A DNA stretch of 64,000 bases, from NCBI RefSeq assembly GCF_004135345.1, contig NZ_CP035495.1, positions 3,038,001-3,102,000 on the forward strand, read 5' to 3'. The notes beneath the pieces were generated by a model. It saw only the letters and a program-made list of their open reading frames with translations. It made no database searches and was not told where the DNA came from. Position numbers and translations under genes: made by a program. This stretch comes from Xylanimonas allomyrinae. Its GTDB lineage: Bacteria > Actinomycetota > Actinomycetes > Actinomycetales > Cellulomonadaceae. Shown here piece after piece: positions 9,267-17,811 of this stretch; position 1 is the stretch's first letter; every line of letters begins with the position of its first letter.

Positions 9267-10702
9267 AGTTGAGTCCCGCAGAGTGGTGTAGGTCGGCCAG
9301 GTGGCCGTCGCCGGCGTGACAGCCGGGAGATGAGAGGCGGCCACCGCGTGATCCTTCGAGTTGAACCTTCCCAAGTTCGCTCGAACGGAGTACCCGCGAT
9401 GACCGCACCTCACATGATCGACCCTGCCCGCCTGCTTCACGAAGCGTTGGCCGAGTCCTCCCCGGACTTCATGCGCACGATGCTGGGCAACATCATCAAC
9501 GCCCTGCTCTCCGAGCACGCCGACACGGTCGTCGGCGCCGAGTGGGGCCAACGCTCGCCCGAGCGCACGACACAGCGCAACGGGTACCGGCACCGGCCCC
9601 TGGACACCCGGGTCGGGACGATCGACGTGGCGATCCCCAAGCTGCGCGAGGGGACCTACTTCCCAGACTGGCTCCTCGAGCGCCGCAAGCGGGCCGAGTC
9701 CGCCCTGACCACCGTGGTCGCGGACTGCTACCTGGCAGGCGTCTCGACGCGCCGGATGGACAAGCTCGTCAAGACCCTCGGGATCGACGGGCTCTCGAAG
9801 TCGCAGGTCTCCCGCATGGCCGCCGACCTGGACGAGCAGGTCGACGCGTTCCGCCACCGCCCGCTGGACGAGTCCGGCCCGTTCACTTTCGTCGCCGCGG
9901 ACGCTTTGACGATGAAGGTCCGTGAGGCCGGCCGGGTGATCAACGCCGTCGTGCTCGTGGCCACGGGCGTCAACGGTGACGGGCACCGTGAGGTCCTCGG
10001 CACCCGCGTGGTGACCTCGGAAACCGGCGCGGCGTGGAACGAGTTCTTCGCCGACCTCGTCGCCCGCGGCCTGACCGGGGTGCGCCTGGTGACCTCGGAC
10101 GCCCACCGCGGCCTGGTCGAAGCGATCGCGGCGAACCTGCCCGGAGCGACCTGGCAACGCTGCCGCACTCACTACGCCGCGAACCTCATGAGCGTGTGCC
10201 CCAAGGCGTCCTGGCCGGCCGTCAAGGCGATGCTGCACTCTGTCTACGACCAGCCCACCCCCGCGGCGGTGACCACGCAGTTCGACCAGCTCCTCGACAT
10301 GGTCGCCACCCCGCTGCCCGACGTGCACGACCACCTCGACGCCACCCGCGCCGACATCCTCGCGTTCACCGCGTTCCCCAAGGAGATCTGGAGACAGATC
10401 TGGTCGAACAATCCCAACGAACGGCTCAACAAGGAGATCCGCCGTCGCACCGACGTCGTGGGCATCTTCCCTAACCGTGACGCCATCGTGCGGCTCGTCG
10501 GCGCCGTCCTGGCCGAACAGCACGACGAGTGGGCCGAAGGGCGCCGCTACTTCTCCCTCGACGCCCTCAAGAAGGCACGCACCCCTCTGGCCGTCTCCAC
10601 CGACGTCGTCCCCGCCCAGCCGCTGACCCTCGGAGCCGCCGCCTGACCTGACCGACACGACGAAGGATCACAACGCGCTACACCACCTGCTGGGGCTTGA
10701 CC
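9267..10702 (+). mobile_element. IS256-family element, copy B (inverted relative to copy A)
   Basis: 1,436 bp, the reverse complement of copy A as far as I can compare. It is flanked by its own 8-bp duplication TGCTCACC at 9259-9266 and 10703-10710, which lies at the very end of a spacer; a complete repeat starts at 10711. Because the duplication differs from that of copy A, the two were separate transposition events rather than the ends of one composite transposon. Confidence 0.95.
9399..10646 (+). CDS. IS256-family transposase, copy B
   Basis: Same 415-residue DDE transposase as copy A, here on the plus strand, starting at ATG 9399 with ACGGAG about eight bases upstream. The reading frame is complete and carries the expected acidic triad, so the element should be able to transpose. 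The upstream 130 bp to the IS end contains no other gene. Identity between copies is the main sign of recent spread. Confidence 0.95.
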   Translation: MTAPHMIDPARLLHEALAESSPDFMRTMLGNIINALLSEHADTVVGAEWGQRSPERTTQRNGYRHRPLDTRVGTIDVAIPKLREGTYFPDWLLERRKRAESALTTVVADCYLAGVSTRRMDKLVKTLGIDGLSKSQVSRMAADLDEQVDAFRHRPLDESGPFTFVAADALTMKVREAGRVINAVVLVATGVNGDGHREVLGTRVVTSETGAAWNEFFADLVARGLTGVRLVTSDAHRGLVEAIAANLPGATWQRCRTHYAANLMSVCPKASWPAVKAMLHSVYDQPTPAAVTTQFDQLLDMVATPLPDVHDHLDATRADILAFTAFPKEIWRQIWSNNPNERLNKEIRRRTDVVGIFPNRDAIVRLVGAVLAEQHDEWAEGRRYFSLDALKKARTPLAVSTDVVPAQPLTLGAAA

Positions 10703-10710
10703 TGCTCACC

Positions 10711-12483
10711 GTGTTCCCCGCGCGAGCGGGGATGAGCCCGCCTGCGCATCCTGACGTCAGTTCCATCCGAGGTGTTCCCCGCGCGAGCGGGGATGAGCCG
10801 GGAGGCCATGCTGCCGAGCAGGCTTCCGACGCGGTGTTCCCCGCGCGAGCGGGGATGAGCCCGGGTTGGTGATCCGGGTCGCGTACCCCTTGCCGTGTTC
10901 CCCGCGCGAGCGGGGATGAGCCGGCACGCGGCGTGGAGCCGCTGACGGCCGACCCGTGTTCCCCGCGCGAGCGGGGATGAGCCGCACTACAGCGCTGACA
11001 ACCTGCCGCCGTCGTGGTGTTCCCCGCGCGAGCGGGGATGAGCCTCTGGCGTGGACAGGGCGGCGATGGTCGAGCCGTGTGTTCCCCGCGCGAGCGGGGA
11101 TGAGCCCGGAAGCCCCTTCCGATGGGAGGAACTGTCCGCGTGTTCCCCGCGCGAGCGGGGATGAGCCGCTCCTCCCCGATTGGAAGGGCCCGGCGGAGGT
11201 GTGTTCCCCGCGCGAGCGGGGATGAGCCGTCCTGGGCCTCCGTCACCACCATGGTGATGCAGTGTTCCCCGCGCGAGCGGGGATGAGCCTGCGGTGTCGG
11301 TGAGTTCCCGGTCGAACACGACGTGTTCCCCGCGCGAGCGGGGATGAGCCTGCGTCGGCGGTGACAGCGAGCCCGACGCCAGGGTGTTCCCCGCGCGAGC
11401 GGGGATGAGCCCACCAACTGGTCGCCCCGCCCGGGCTTCCCGAGGTGTTCCCCGCGCGAGCGGGGATGAGCCGTGGTCGTGCAGGTGCGAGGAGTGGGAC
11501 GCCTCCGTGTTCCCCGCGCGAGCGGGGATGAGCCTGCGTCACCGAGCCGCGTACCAATGTCATCCATGTGTTCCCCGCGCGAGCGGGGATGAGCCTGTCG
11601 CCACCGTCGCATCGCCCTCATAGAGCGCGTGTTCCCCGCGCGAGCGGGGATGAGCCCTCCTCGATGGCATCGACCTCGGAGCGCACCCGGTGTTCCCCGC
11701 GCGAGCGGGGATGAGCCGCTCTCGGACGACTTCTACGACCACCCGAAGTTGTGTTCCCCGCGCGAGCGGGGAAGAGCCAACCGCGACACCGTCTCGTCGT
11801 CCAGAGTGTGCGTGTTCCCCGCGCGAGCGGGGATGAGCCCGGGGAGTACACGTCCCTGTCCAGGTCGAACGCGTGTTCCCCGCGCGAGCGGGGATGAGTC
11901 GGCTCTGGCCGACAATGGCGCGACGCTCGACATGTGTTCCCCGCGCGAGCGGGGATGAGCCCTCGGGGAACGAGTAGACGTCCGAGTGCCCCTCCGTGTT
12001 CCCCGCGCGAGCGGGGATGAGCCCTTGGCCCGCACGCCCGCGCCCTGACCGCCGAGGTGTTCCCCGCGCGAGCGGGGATGAGCCGTCGGTGATCGCGAGC
12101 GCAGAGTCCGGCAGCGAGTGTTCCCCGCGCGAGCGGGATGAGCCGTCGAGGCCGAGCGCCTCGACGAACGGCTTCAGGTGTTCCCCGCGCGAGCGGGGAT
12201 GAGCCCCACCCCGACGTCGACCACCTGCAGGCGGACATGTGTTCCCCGCGCGAGCGGGGATGAGCCGACGGTGGTTGGGCAGGTGCCGCCGCATCGCGCG
12301 TGTTCCCCGCGCGAGCGGGGATGAGCCGAGACGGTGGCGGCGCACGCGCAGCCCGAATGCGTGTTCCCCGCGCGAGCGGGGATGAGCCCGCGAGCGCGTG
12401 CCCGCCGGGGCGCAGCACGCGGTGTTCCCCGCGCGAGCGGGGATGAGCCCGCTGTCGACGACGCCTGAAGTCTGGACGGTTGC
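10711..12483 (+). CRISPR. Type I-E CRISPR array, block 3 (29 repeats)
   Basis: Twenty-nine repeats from 10711 to 12449 in the same orientation, followed by 34 nt of spacer-like sequence (12450-12483) up to the IS21 end. This block begins to show repeat decay: GGAAGAGCC at 11751, GAGTC at 11873, and a 27-nt repeat lacking one G at 12118. Increasing decay away from the leader supports one array with its oldest end at 17020. The spacer at 11901-11933 is identical to that at 5899-5931 in block 1. Confidence 0.98.
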
Positions 12484-12495
12484 GACGCTCGAAAG

Positions 12496-12877
12496 GTGAA
12501 CACTCACGACGATCGGAGAGTGATCACTTTGGAGGACTGGGCGTTGATCCGGCGGTTGGCCGGCGAGGGCGTTCCGAAGGCTCAGATCGCGGCGCGGTTG
12601 GGGATCTCGCGCACGACGGTGGTCAAGGCGGTGGCCTCTGCCGGGCCGCCGAGGTACGAGCGGCGGGCAGCGTCGACGGCGTTCACGCCGTTCGAGGCGG
12701 CGGTGCGGCGGTTGCTGAACGACACCCCGGACATGCCGGCTACGGTGATCGCCGAGCGGGTCGGGTGGACGGGGTCGATCACGTGGTTTCGGGACAACGT
12801 GCGGCGGTTGCGGCCCGAGCAGGCGCCGGTGGATCCCGCTGACCGGTTGACGTGGCTGGCCGGGGACGCGTGCCAGT
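12496..12877 (+). pseudogene. istA: istA 5' fragment (IS21 transposase N-terminus)
   Basis: Starts at GTG 12496 inside the IS end: I-T-L-E-D-W-A-L-I-R-R-L-A-G-E-G-V-P-K-A-Q-I-A-A-R-L-G, the helix-turn-helix region of IstA. It continues to D-R-L-T-W-L-A-G-D-A-C-Q, where the IS110 insertion stops it. The rest of the gene resumes at about 14258. Joining the two ends after removing 1,380 bp restores the conserved Q-C-D-L-W-F-P-P segment in frame. Confidence 0.88.
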
Positions 12878-12894
12878 GACTCTCCTATGTCTCG

Positions 12895-13965
12895 TCAAGT
12901 CGTGAGCAGTGGCACGGCGGCCGCGTTGAGGTAGCGGTAGATGTGCCGTGCGAGGTAGCGCTTGAGGCACCTGCGGATCTCGCGCGTCGTGGATCCTTCG
13001 GCGGTGCGTCGAGCGACGTAGGCGCGGGTGGCCGGGTCGTGCGCCATGCGTGTGATCACGGCCATGTGGAGGGCGCGGTTCAGGCGTCGGTCGCCTCCGC
13101 GGTTGAGGCGATGCCTGGTGGTGTTTCCCGACGATGCGGGGATCGGGTTGACTCCCGCGATCGCCGCGAACGCGGCCTCAGACCGTACGCGTCCCGGGTG
13201 CGACCAGACAGTGAGTGCGACGGCTGCCGTGACTGGCCCGATCCCGGCCTTCTCCAGCAGTCCGGCCGCAGGGGTGGTCCGCACGAGGGCGTCGATCCGC
13301 GTGGCGTTGGTCGACAGGTCGTCGTCCAGGGCTTGGACTCGGCTGGCCAGCCGCACGGCCTCCGCGCGAGCGGTGGCAGCGCCGATCTCTTCCTTCCGGG
13401 CGCGCCAGCGCGAGACCTCGGTGATCTGCTTGGCAGACAAGGGTCGGCGGGCGTCGACTCCGAGGTCCATGGCGCGCACCAGAGCGGTCAGCGCATTGAT
13501 GGCAGCGGTGCGCTCGGTCGTCATGTGCTCGCGTGCGGTGACGAGAACCCGCAGCGCTGCCCGCTCACCGTCGCTGGTGCGAGGAACTCGCAGTTCGTTC
13601 TCCGTCAGAGGCAGGGCCGCCGCTGCGATCCTGCGGGCGTCGAGCTCGTCGGACTTCCCGAGTCCCCGGTTGCTGCGCGCCGCCATGCGTGGAGCCTCTA
13701 CGGCGTCGTATCCGGACTCGAGCACGGCACGGCAGAGCAGCGCCCCGTAGGTACCGATGCCTTCGATGACCCACAGTGCATCGAGATCACCAACAGTCCG
13801 GCGGGCCGCCCAGGCGATTGCTCGCTTGAGTCCTGCGGGCGTTGACGGGAACTGGGCCGAGTCTATGAAGCCTCCCGTCGGAGCCTCCAGGACGCTCAGC
13901 GTGTGGGTGCGGGCGTGGGTGTCCACGCCGATGACGTAGGGGCGGGCCTGCGCGACGATGGTCAC
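12895..13965 (-). CDS. IS110-family transposase (RuvC-like DEDD, RNA-guided recombinase family)
   Basis: 356 residues from GTG 13965. The N-terminal RuvC-like DEDD domain is visible: Asp in V-I-G-V-D-T-H-A-R-T-H, Glu in W-V-I-E-G-I-G-T-Y-G, and two Asp in K-S-D-E-L-D-A-R-R-I-A. The C-terminal Tnp domain holds G-I-G-P-V-T-A-A and A-I-A-G-V-N-P-I-P-A-S-S-G-N with the conserved serine, then R-G-G-D-R-R-L-N-R-A-L. A coiled-coil-like stretch links the two. In this family (for example IS621) the protein acts with a bridge RNA encoded in the non-coding end. Here that end is upstream of the gene. Confidence 0.93.
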   Translation of the reverse strand: MTIVAQARPYVIGVDTHARTHTLSVLEAPTGGFIDSAQFPSTPAGLKRAIAWAARRTVGDLDALWVIEGIGTYGALLCRAVLESGYDAVEAPRMAARSNRGLGKSDELDARRIAAAALPLTENELRVPRTSDGERAALRVLVTAREHMTTERTAAINALTALVRAMDLGVDARRPLSAKQITEVSRWRARKEEIGAATARAEAVRLASRVQALDDDLSTNATRIDALVRTTPAAGLLEKAGIGPVTAAVALTVWSHPGRVRSEAAFAAIAGVNPIPASSGNTTRHRLNRGGDRRLNRALHMAVITRMAHDPATRAYVARRTAEGSTTREIRRCLKRYLARHIYRYLNAAAVPLLTT

Positions 13966-14257
13966 GGCGGTCGTGCTTCCTTCCAGATCGGGAACTGAAC
14001 GGCCGTCGAGGGCCGGCGCCGGTCTGGGGAAGAGTCACTCCGGGGCAACACTGTGATGGGCCACGACCCGCAGGTCGGGCAGTCTCCTGATCAGGACACC
14101 GAGGTGGGCCAGAGCGGCGCCGGCCGCCTGCTCGTGCGGACAAGTCACTGCAACGACACCCAGAGCCGGGGTCAGCGATCTGTCGAGTCACACACGGGCA
14201 GGACGGCCAGCACCACCCTGACGAGCCGATCCCAGATCAGCCACCGGGATACTCACA
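13966..14257 (-). ncRNA. Candidate IS110 bridge RNA region
   Basis: A 292-bp gene-free stretch upstream of the IS110 transposase, where characterised IS110 elements encode the bridge RNA. It contains CAGCGATCTGT (14173-14183), an exact 11-nt copy of the right junction sequence at 14256-14266. On the minus strand this reads ACAGATCGCTG, as expected of a left-target guide plus core. About 20 nt downstream in RNA direction, CACTGCAACG (14146-14155) matches the other side of the target, CACTGGCACG, at eight of ten positions, a possible right-target guide. I could not assign donor guides. The RNA ends are unknown, so the interval is the whole candidate region. Confidence 0.55.
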
Positions 14258-15111
14258 GCGATCTGTGGTTCCCGCCGCGCAAGATCCCGCTCGAGGACGG
14301 GTCGATGACGTTGCTGCCGGTGCTGGTGCTCACGTGCGCGTACTCGCGGTTCATGCTCGCCACGATGATCCCGACTCGGCACACGCAGGATCTGCTGCTG
14401 GGGATGTGGGTGCTGCTGCAGCAGCTGGGCCGGGTTCCGCGGCGGCTGATCTGGGACAACGAGTCGGGCATCGGGCGCGGCAAGCGGCATGCCGAGGGGG
14501 TCGCGGCGTTCACCGGCACCCTGGCCACGACGTTGCTGCGCCTGAAGCCGTATGACCCGCAGTCCAAGGGCGTGGTGGAACGACGCAACGGGTTCTTCGA
14601 GACCTCGTTCATGCCCGGGCGCGACTTCGCCTCTCCGGGCGACTTCAACGACCAGTTCGCCGACTGGCTGACCGGGGCGAACGCGAGGATCGTGCGCACG
14701 ATCCGGACCAGGCCGTTGGACCTGCTCGAGGCCGACAAGGCCGCGATGCTGCCGCTGCCGCCGGTGGCGCCGGCGGTGGGCTGGGTCAACCGGATCCGGC
14801 TGGGCAACGACTACTACGTGCGTGCCGGTACAAACGACTACTCGGTCGACCCGGCGATGATCGGCCGGTTCGTGGACGTGCACGCCGACCTGGCCCGGGT
14901 CGAGGTCCGCCACGCCGGGCGCGTGGTGGCCGCCCACGACCGGGTCTGGGCGCGCGGCATGACGATCACCGACCCGGCCCACGTGGCGACCGCGAAGATG
15001 CTGCGCGAGCGGTTCCAGGCGCCCCGCCCGGCACAGGCCGAGTCGATGGTGCGGGACCTGGGCGAGTACGACCGCGCGTTCGGCATCATCACCGGCGAGG
15101 TGGCGGTCTGA
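14258..15111 (+). pseudogene. istA: istA 3' fragment (IS21 transposase catalytic part)
   Basis: Resumes at C-D-L-W-F-P-P-R-K-I-P-L-E-D-G and contains the integrase core: W-D-N-E-S-G-I-G-R with the second Asp, and Y-D-P-Q-S-K-G-V-V-E-R-R-N-G-F-F-E-T with the catalytic Glu. It ends with the C-terminal beta domain at TGA 15109-15111, overlapping the istB ATG. The N-terminal portion lies at 12496-12877, separated by IS110, so this IS21 copy should no longer be autonomous. Confidence 0.9.
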
Positions 15112-15917
15112 TGGCGGCCGCGGCCAAGCCCGCGGCGGGCGAGACGCTCAAGCAGCTGAACTACCTTGCCGCCGCGCTCAAGGCACCACGGATCACCGAG
15201 TCCGCCGCCCGGCTGGCCGACCACGCCCGCGATGCCGGCTGGACCCATGAGGAGTACCTCGCCGCCGTCCTCGAACGCGAAGTCGCCGCACGCAACGCCT
15301 CCGGCGCTCAGCTACGCATCCGTGCCGCCGGGTTCGCCGCCCGCAAGGCGATCGAGGAGTTCGACTTCGACGCCCAGCCCGCCGTGCGCCAGCCGATCGC
15401 CGCGCTGGCCTCCGGCGGGTTCCTGACCGAGGCACGCAACGTCGTGCTGCTCGGGCCACCCGGCACCGGCAAGACCCACCTGGCCATCGGTCTGGGCATC
15501 GCCGCCGCTCATCACGGCTACCGGGTCCTGTTCGCGACGGCAACCGGCTGGGTCACCCGCCTGACCGACGCCCACCGCGCCGGCAAACTGCCCCAGGACC
15601 TGGCGAAACTGCGCCGCTACGGTCTGATCATCATCGACGAGGTCGGCTACCTGCCCTTCGAGCAAGACGCCGCGAACCTGTTCTTCCAACTCGTCTCGGC
15701 CCGCTACGAACACGCCTCGCTGATCCTGACCTCCAACCTGCCCTTCAGCGGCTGGGGCGGCGTCTTCGGCGACCAAGTCGTCGCCGCAGCGATGATCGAC
15801 CGCATCGTCCACCACGCCGACGTCCTGACCCTCAAAGGCGCCAGCTACCGGCTACGCAACCGCGGCCTCGACACCCTGCCCAGCATCCGCGAGACCACCG
15901 ACCCCCAGCCGACCTAG
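15111..15917 (+). CDS. istB: IstB-like ATPase, IS21 transposition helper
   Basis: 268 residues, intact. It carries Walker A G-P-P-G-T-G-K-T-H, Walker B L-I-I-I-D-E-V-G-Y-L-P-F, sensor I L-I-L-T-S-N-L-P-F, and the family's F-G-D-Q-V-V-A-A-A-M-I-D-R-I-V-H-H-A arginine-finger region. IstB oligomers load onto target DNA and stimulate IstA. The ATG at 15111 overlaps the istA stop. With istA split, the protein could act only in trans for another IS21 copy. Confidence 0.93.
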   Translation: MAAAAKPAAGETLKQLNYLAAALKAPRITESAARLADHARDAGWTHEEYLAAVLEREVAARNASGAQLRIRAAGFAARKAIEEFDFDAQPAVRQPIAALASGGFLTEARNVVLLGPPGTGKTHLAIGLGIAAAHHGYRVLFATATGWVTRLTDAHRAGKLPQDLAKLRRYGLIIIDEVGYLPFEQDAANLFFQLVSARYEHASLILTSNLPFSGWGGVFGDQVVAAAMIDRIVHHADVLTLKGASYRLRNRGLDTLPSIRETTDPQPT

Positions 15918-16015
15918 GCTGGCCCCACACCGTTCACTTTTCGAACGCCGAAAGTGTTCAGTTTTCGAGCGTCGTCGACACCCGCTCGCCCGGAGGACAT
16001 GGCCGCGGCATGCGA

Positions 16016-17020
16016 GTGTTCCCCGCGCGAGCGGGGATGAGCCGGGCCTCACTGCACTGCAGGTCAAGGCGTTGCGGTGTTCCCCGCGCGAGCGGGGATG
16101 AGCCGCAGTACGAGCAGGTCGGTAACGCCGTCCCGCCGGTGTTCCCCGCGCGAGCGGGGATGAGCCGGCGGCGCGGGCCCGGGTGCTGCGGCCCGCCAGG
16201 TGTTCCCCGCGCGAGCGGGGATGAGCCGTTCAACGAGCGCGCCCACCGCTACTGGCTGGAGTGTTCCCCGCGCGAGCGGGGATGAGCCGGCCCTGTTCGA
16301 CCGGTACGGCGACAAGCGTGGGTGTTCCCCGCGCGAGCGGGGATGAGCCGGCCGGTGCCCGCGGAGTCCGCGAGGATGCCGTGTGTTCCCCGCGCGAGCG
16401 GGGATGAGCCGTTGACGATCGCCATGGGTCGGCCCTCCTGGGGGTGTTCCCCGCGCGAGCGGGGATGAGCCCGCAATCGAGGAGATGGCGAAGGCGGGCG
16501 TCTCGTGTTCCCCGCGCGAGCGGGGATGAGCCCCCCGTCACGAGCGACGCCTGCTTGCCGTACACGTGTTCCCCGCGCGAGCGGGGATGAGCCTCGCTCG
16601 ACCTGCTCGGCCTCAGCGGGCAGCAGGTGTTCCCCGCGCGAGCGGGGATGAGCCCCGTGTCAACCCGAGACGGGCAGCAGTTTCGCTGTGTTCCCCGCGC
16701 GAGCGGGGATGCGCCGCGCGAGATGACCGCCACCTTCACAGCCACCCTGTGTTCCCCGCGCGAGCGGGGATGAGCCGCCGGTTGAGACGAAGGCCGCGCC
16801 GGCGCCAACGTGTTCCCCGCGCGAGCGGGGATGAGCCCGGTGCCGGCTTCCCCGTGGTCACGCGCTGGCGGTGTTCCCCGCGCGAGCGGGGATGAGCCCG
16901 TGATCGCGACGTACGCCTTGATCGTCGAGGAGTGTTCCCCGCGCGAGCGGGGATGAGCCGCCCAACGGGTCCAAGGCCCCCGCGATCGGCATGTGTGCCG
17001 CGCCCGATCGGGCGTGAGTC
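16016..17020 (+). CRISPR. Type I-E CRISPR array, block 4 (leader-distal end, 17 repeats)
   Basis: Sixteen recognisable repeats from 16016 to 16959 plus a strongly degenerate terminal repeat at 16993-17020 (GTGTGCCGCGCCCG…GAGTC), the normal sign of the leader-distal end. One internal repeat (16688) has GATGCGCC. The orientation matches blocks 1-3. The spacer at 16594-16626 duplicates 8685-8717. Several spacers can be read as open protein sequence (for example 16228-16260), compatible with phage coding origins, but no source can be named without a search. Confidence 0.97.
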
Positions 17021-17139
17021 GAGCACCCTCGAGCGTCCCCTGCGTCAGCGGTGGGAAAGCCGTCGGTCGGGCGGTCTCCCCATCGCCTTCCCCGGCCGCA
17101 CCCAGTGCTGCTGGATTCTCAGCCCTCGGCGTCCGAGGT

Positions 17140-17730
17140 TCAGAGGTACTGCCCGGGCGAGGGCCGCCCGTCTTCCGCGCCGTGTGGCAGCCCGTGCGCT
17201 TCGGCTCCGCGGACGGCTTCGGGTCCTGCGGGTCCGGGGAATGCCCCGGGCGGGAGCCCGCGTCGCATCTGTGAGAGCTGCGCCTGTGCCGCCATCTGTT
17301 GTGCGACGAGTGCCGTCTGGATTCCGTGGAACAGTCCTTCGAGCCATCCGACGAGTTGCGCTTGCGCGATGCGTAGCTCGGCGTCCGACGGCGGTGTGCC
17401 GTCGTCGGCGAACGGCAGGGTGATGCGGTGGAGCTCGTCGACGAGGTCGGGGGAGAGGCCGCCCTCGAGCTCGTGCAGCGAGCGTTCGTGGATTCCGGCG
17501 AGGCGCGCGCGGGCGGCGTCGTCGAGCGGCGCGTCTCGGACCTCGTCGAGCAGTCGCTTGATCATGCCGCCGATGCGCATGACTTTGGCGGGCTCCTCGA
17601 TGCGCGAGACCTCGTCGTCCTCTTCTTCGGGTTCGGGGGGTGTCTCGGCGGGCACGTCTTCGCCTTCGGGTGTGACGACGCGGTGCTCGTGTGGTTCGCC
17701 GCTGCTCGGGGTCTGCTCAGGCTCCGTCAT
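17140..17730 (-). CDS. bpa: Bacterial proteasome activator Bpa (PafE)
   Basis: 196 residues. The N-terminal tail is acidic and disordered. The four-helix core runs from about residue 48 (V-M-R-I-G-G-M-I-K-R-L-L-D-E-V-R) through L-D-E-A-like helices to W-L-E-G-L-F-H-G-I-Q-T-A-L-V-A-Q-Q-M. The C-terminus ends G-Q-Y-L, the motif that docks into the 20S proteasome. Bpa is an ATP-independent ring activator of actinobacterial proteasomes that helps remove misfolded proteins such as HspR. The N-terminal tail is somewhat longer than in mycobacteria. It lies just beyond the CRISPR end and is transcribed toward it. Confidence 0.92.
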   Translation of the reverse strand: MTEPEQTPSSGEPHEHRVVTPEGEDVPAETPPEPEEEDDEVSRIEEPAKVMRIGGMIKRLLDEVRDAPLDDAARARLAGIHERSLHELEGGLSPDLVDELHRITLPFADDGTPPSDAELRIAQAQLVGWLEGLFHGIQTALVAQQMAAQAQLSQMRRGLPPGAFPGPAGPEAVRGAEAHGLPHGAEDGRPSPGQYL

Positions 17731-17811
17731 GGCTCCATCCTCCCGCGCGCTCGCTCGCCTCGCCCTCGCCCGTTGGGGTTGGCGCGTGGTGGTGGGTCGT
17801 CTGCCGGCGCG

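Larger units (their letters stand above)
12878..14257 (-). mobile_element. IS110-family element inserted in istA
   Basis: The boundaries are those that restore the istA frame (…CAGT | GCGATCTG…), giving 1,380 bp; they could be off by one or two bases because IS110 elements lack terminal inverted repeats and make at most a 2-bp core duplication. It encodes a transposase on the minus strand and has a ~290-bp non-coding region upstream of it. No target duplication longer than the core is seen, as expected for this family. Confidence 0.82.
12484..15973 (+). mobile_element. IS21-family element interrupted by an IS110 element
   Basis: Terminal inverted repeats of 20 bp face each other: GACGCTCGAAAGGTGAACAC at 12484-12503 and the complement of GACGCTCGAAAACTGAACAC at 15954-15973. 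A second GTTCACTTTTCGAACG motif lies just inside the right end (15932-15947), as is common in IS21 elements with multiple transposase-binding sites. It encodes a split istA and an intact istB. I find no target duplication. Flanking remnants before the next repeats are 34 nt (left) and 42 nt (right), so the insertion was probably accompanied by loss of array sequence. GTCGAC at 12454-12459 and 15974-15979 is a weak duplication candidate. Confidence 0.88.

Noticed and set aside
6425-10702. Composite transposon formed by the two IS256 copies and CRISPR block 2
   Set aside because: Each copy has its own, different 8-bp duplication, so they inserted separately; later mobilisation remains possible but is not shown.
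14030-14200. Donor-guide assignment in the IS110 non-coding region (several AGTCAC-type words)
   Set aside because: The matches to the element ends are in the wrong strand sense or too short to decide; left unassigned.
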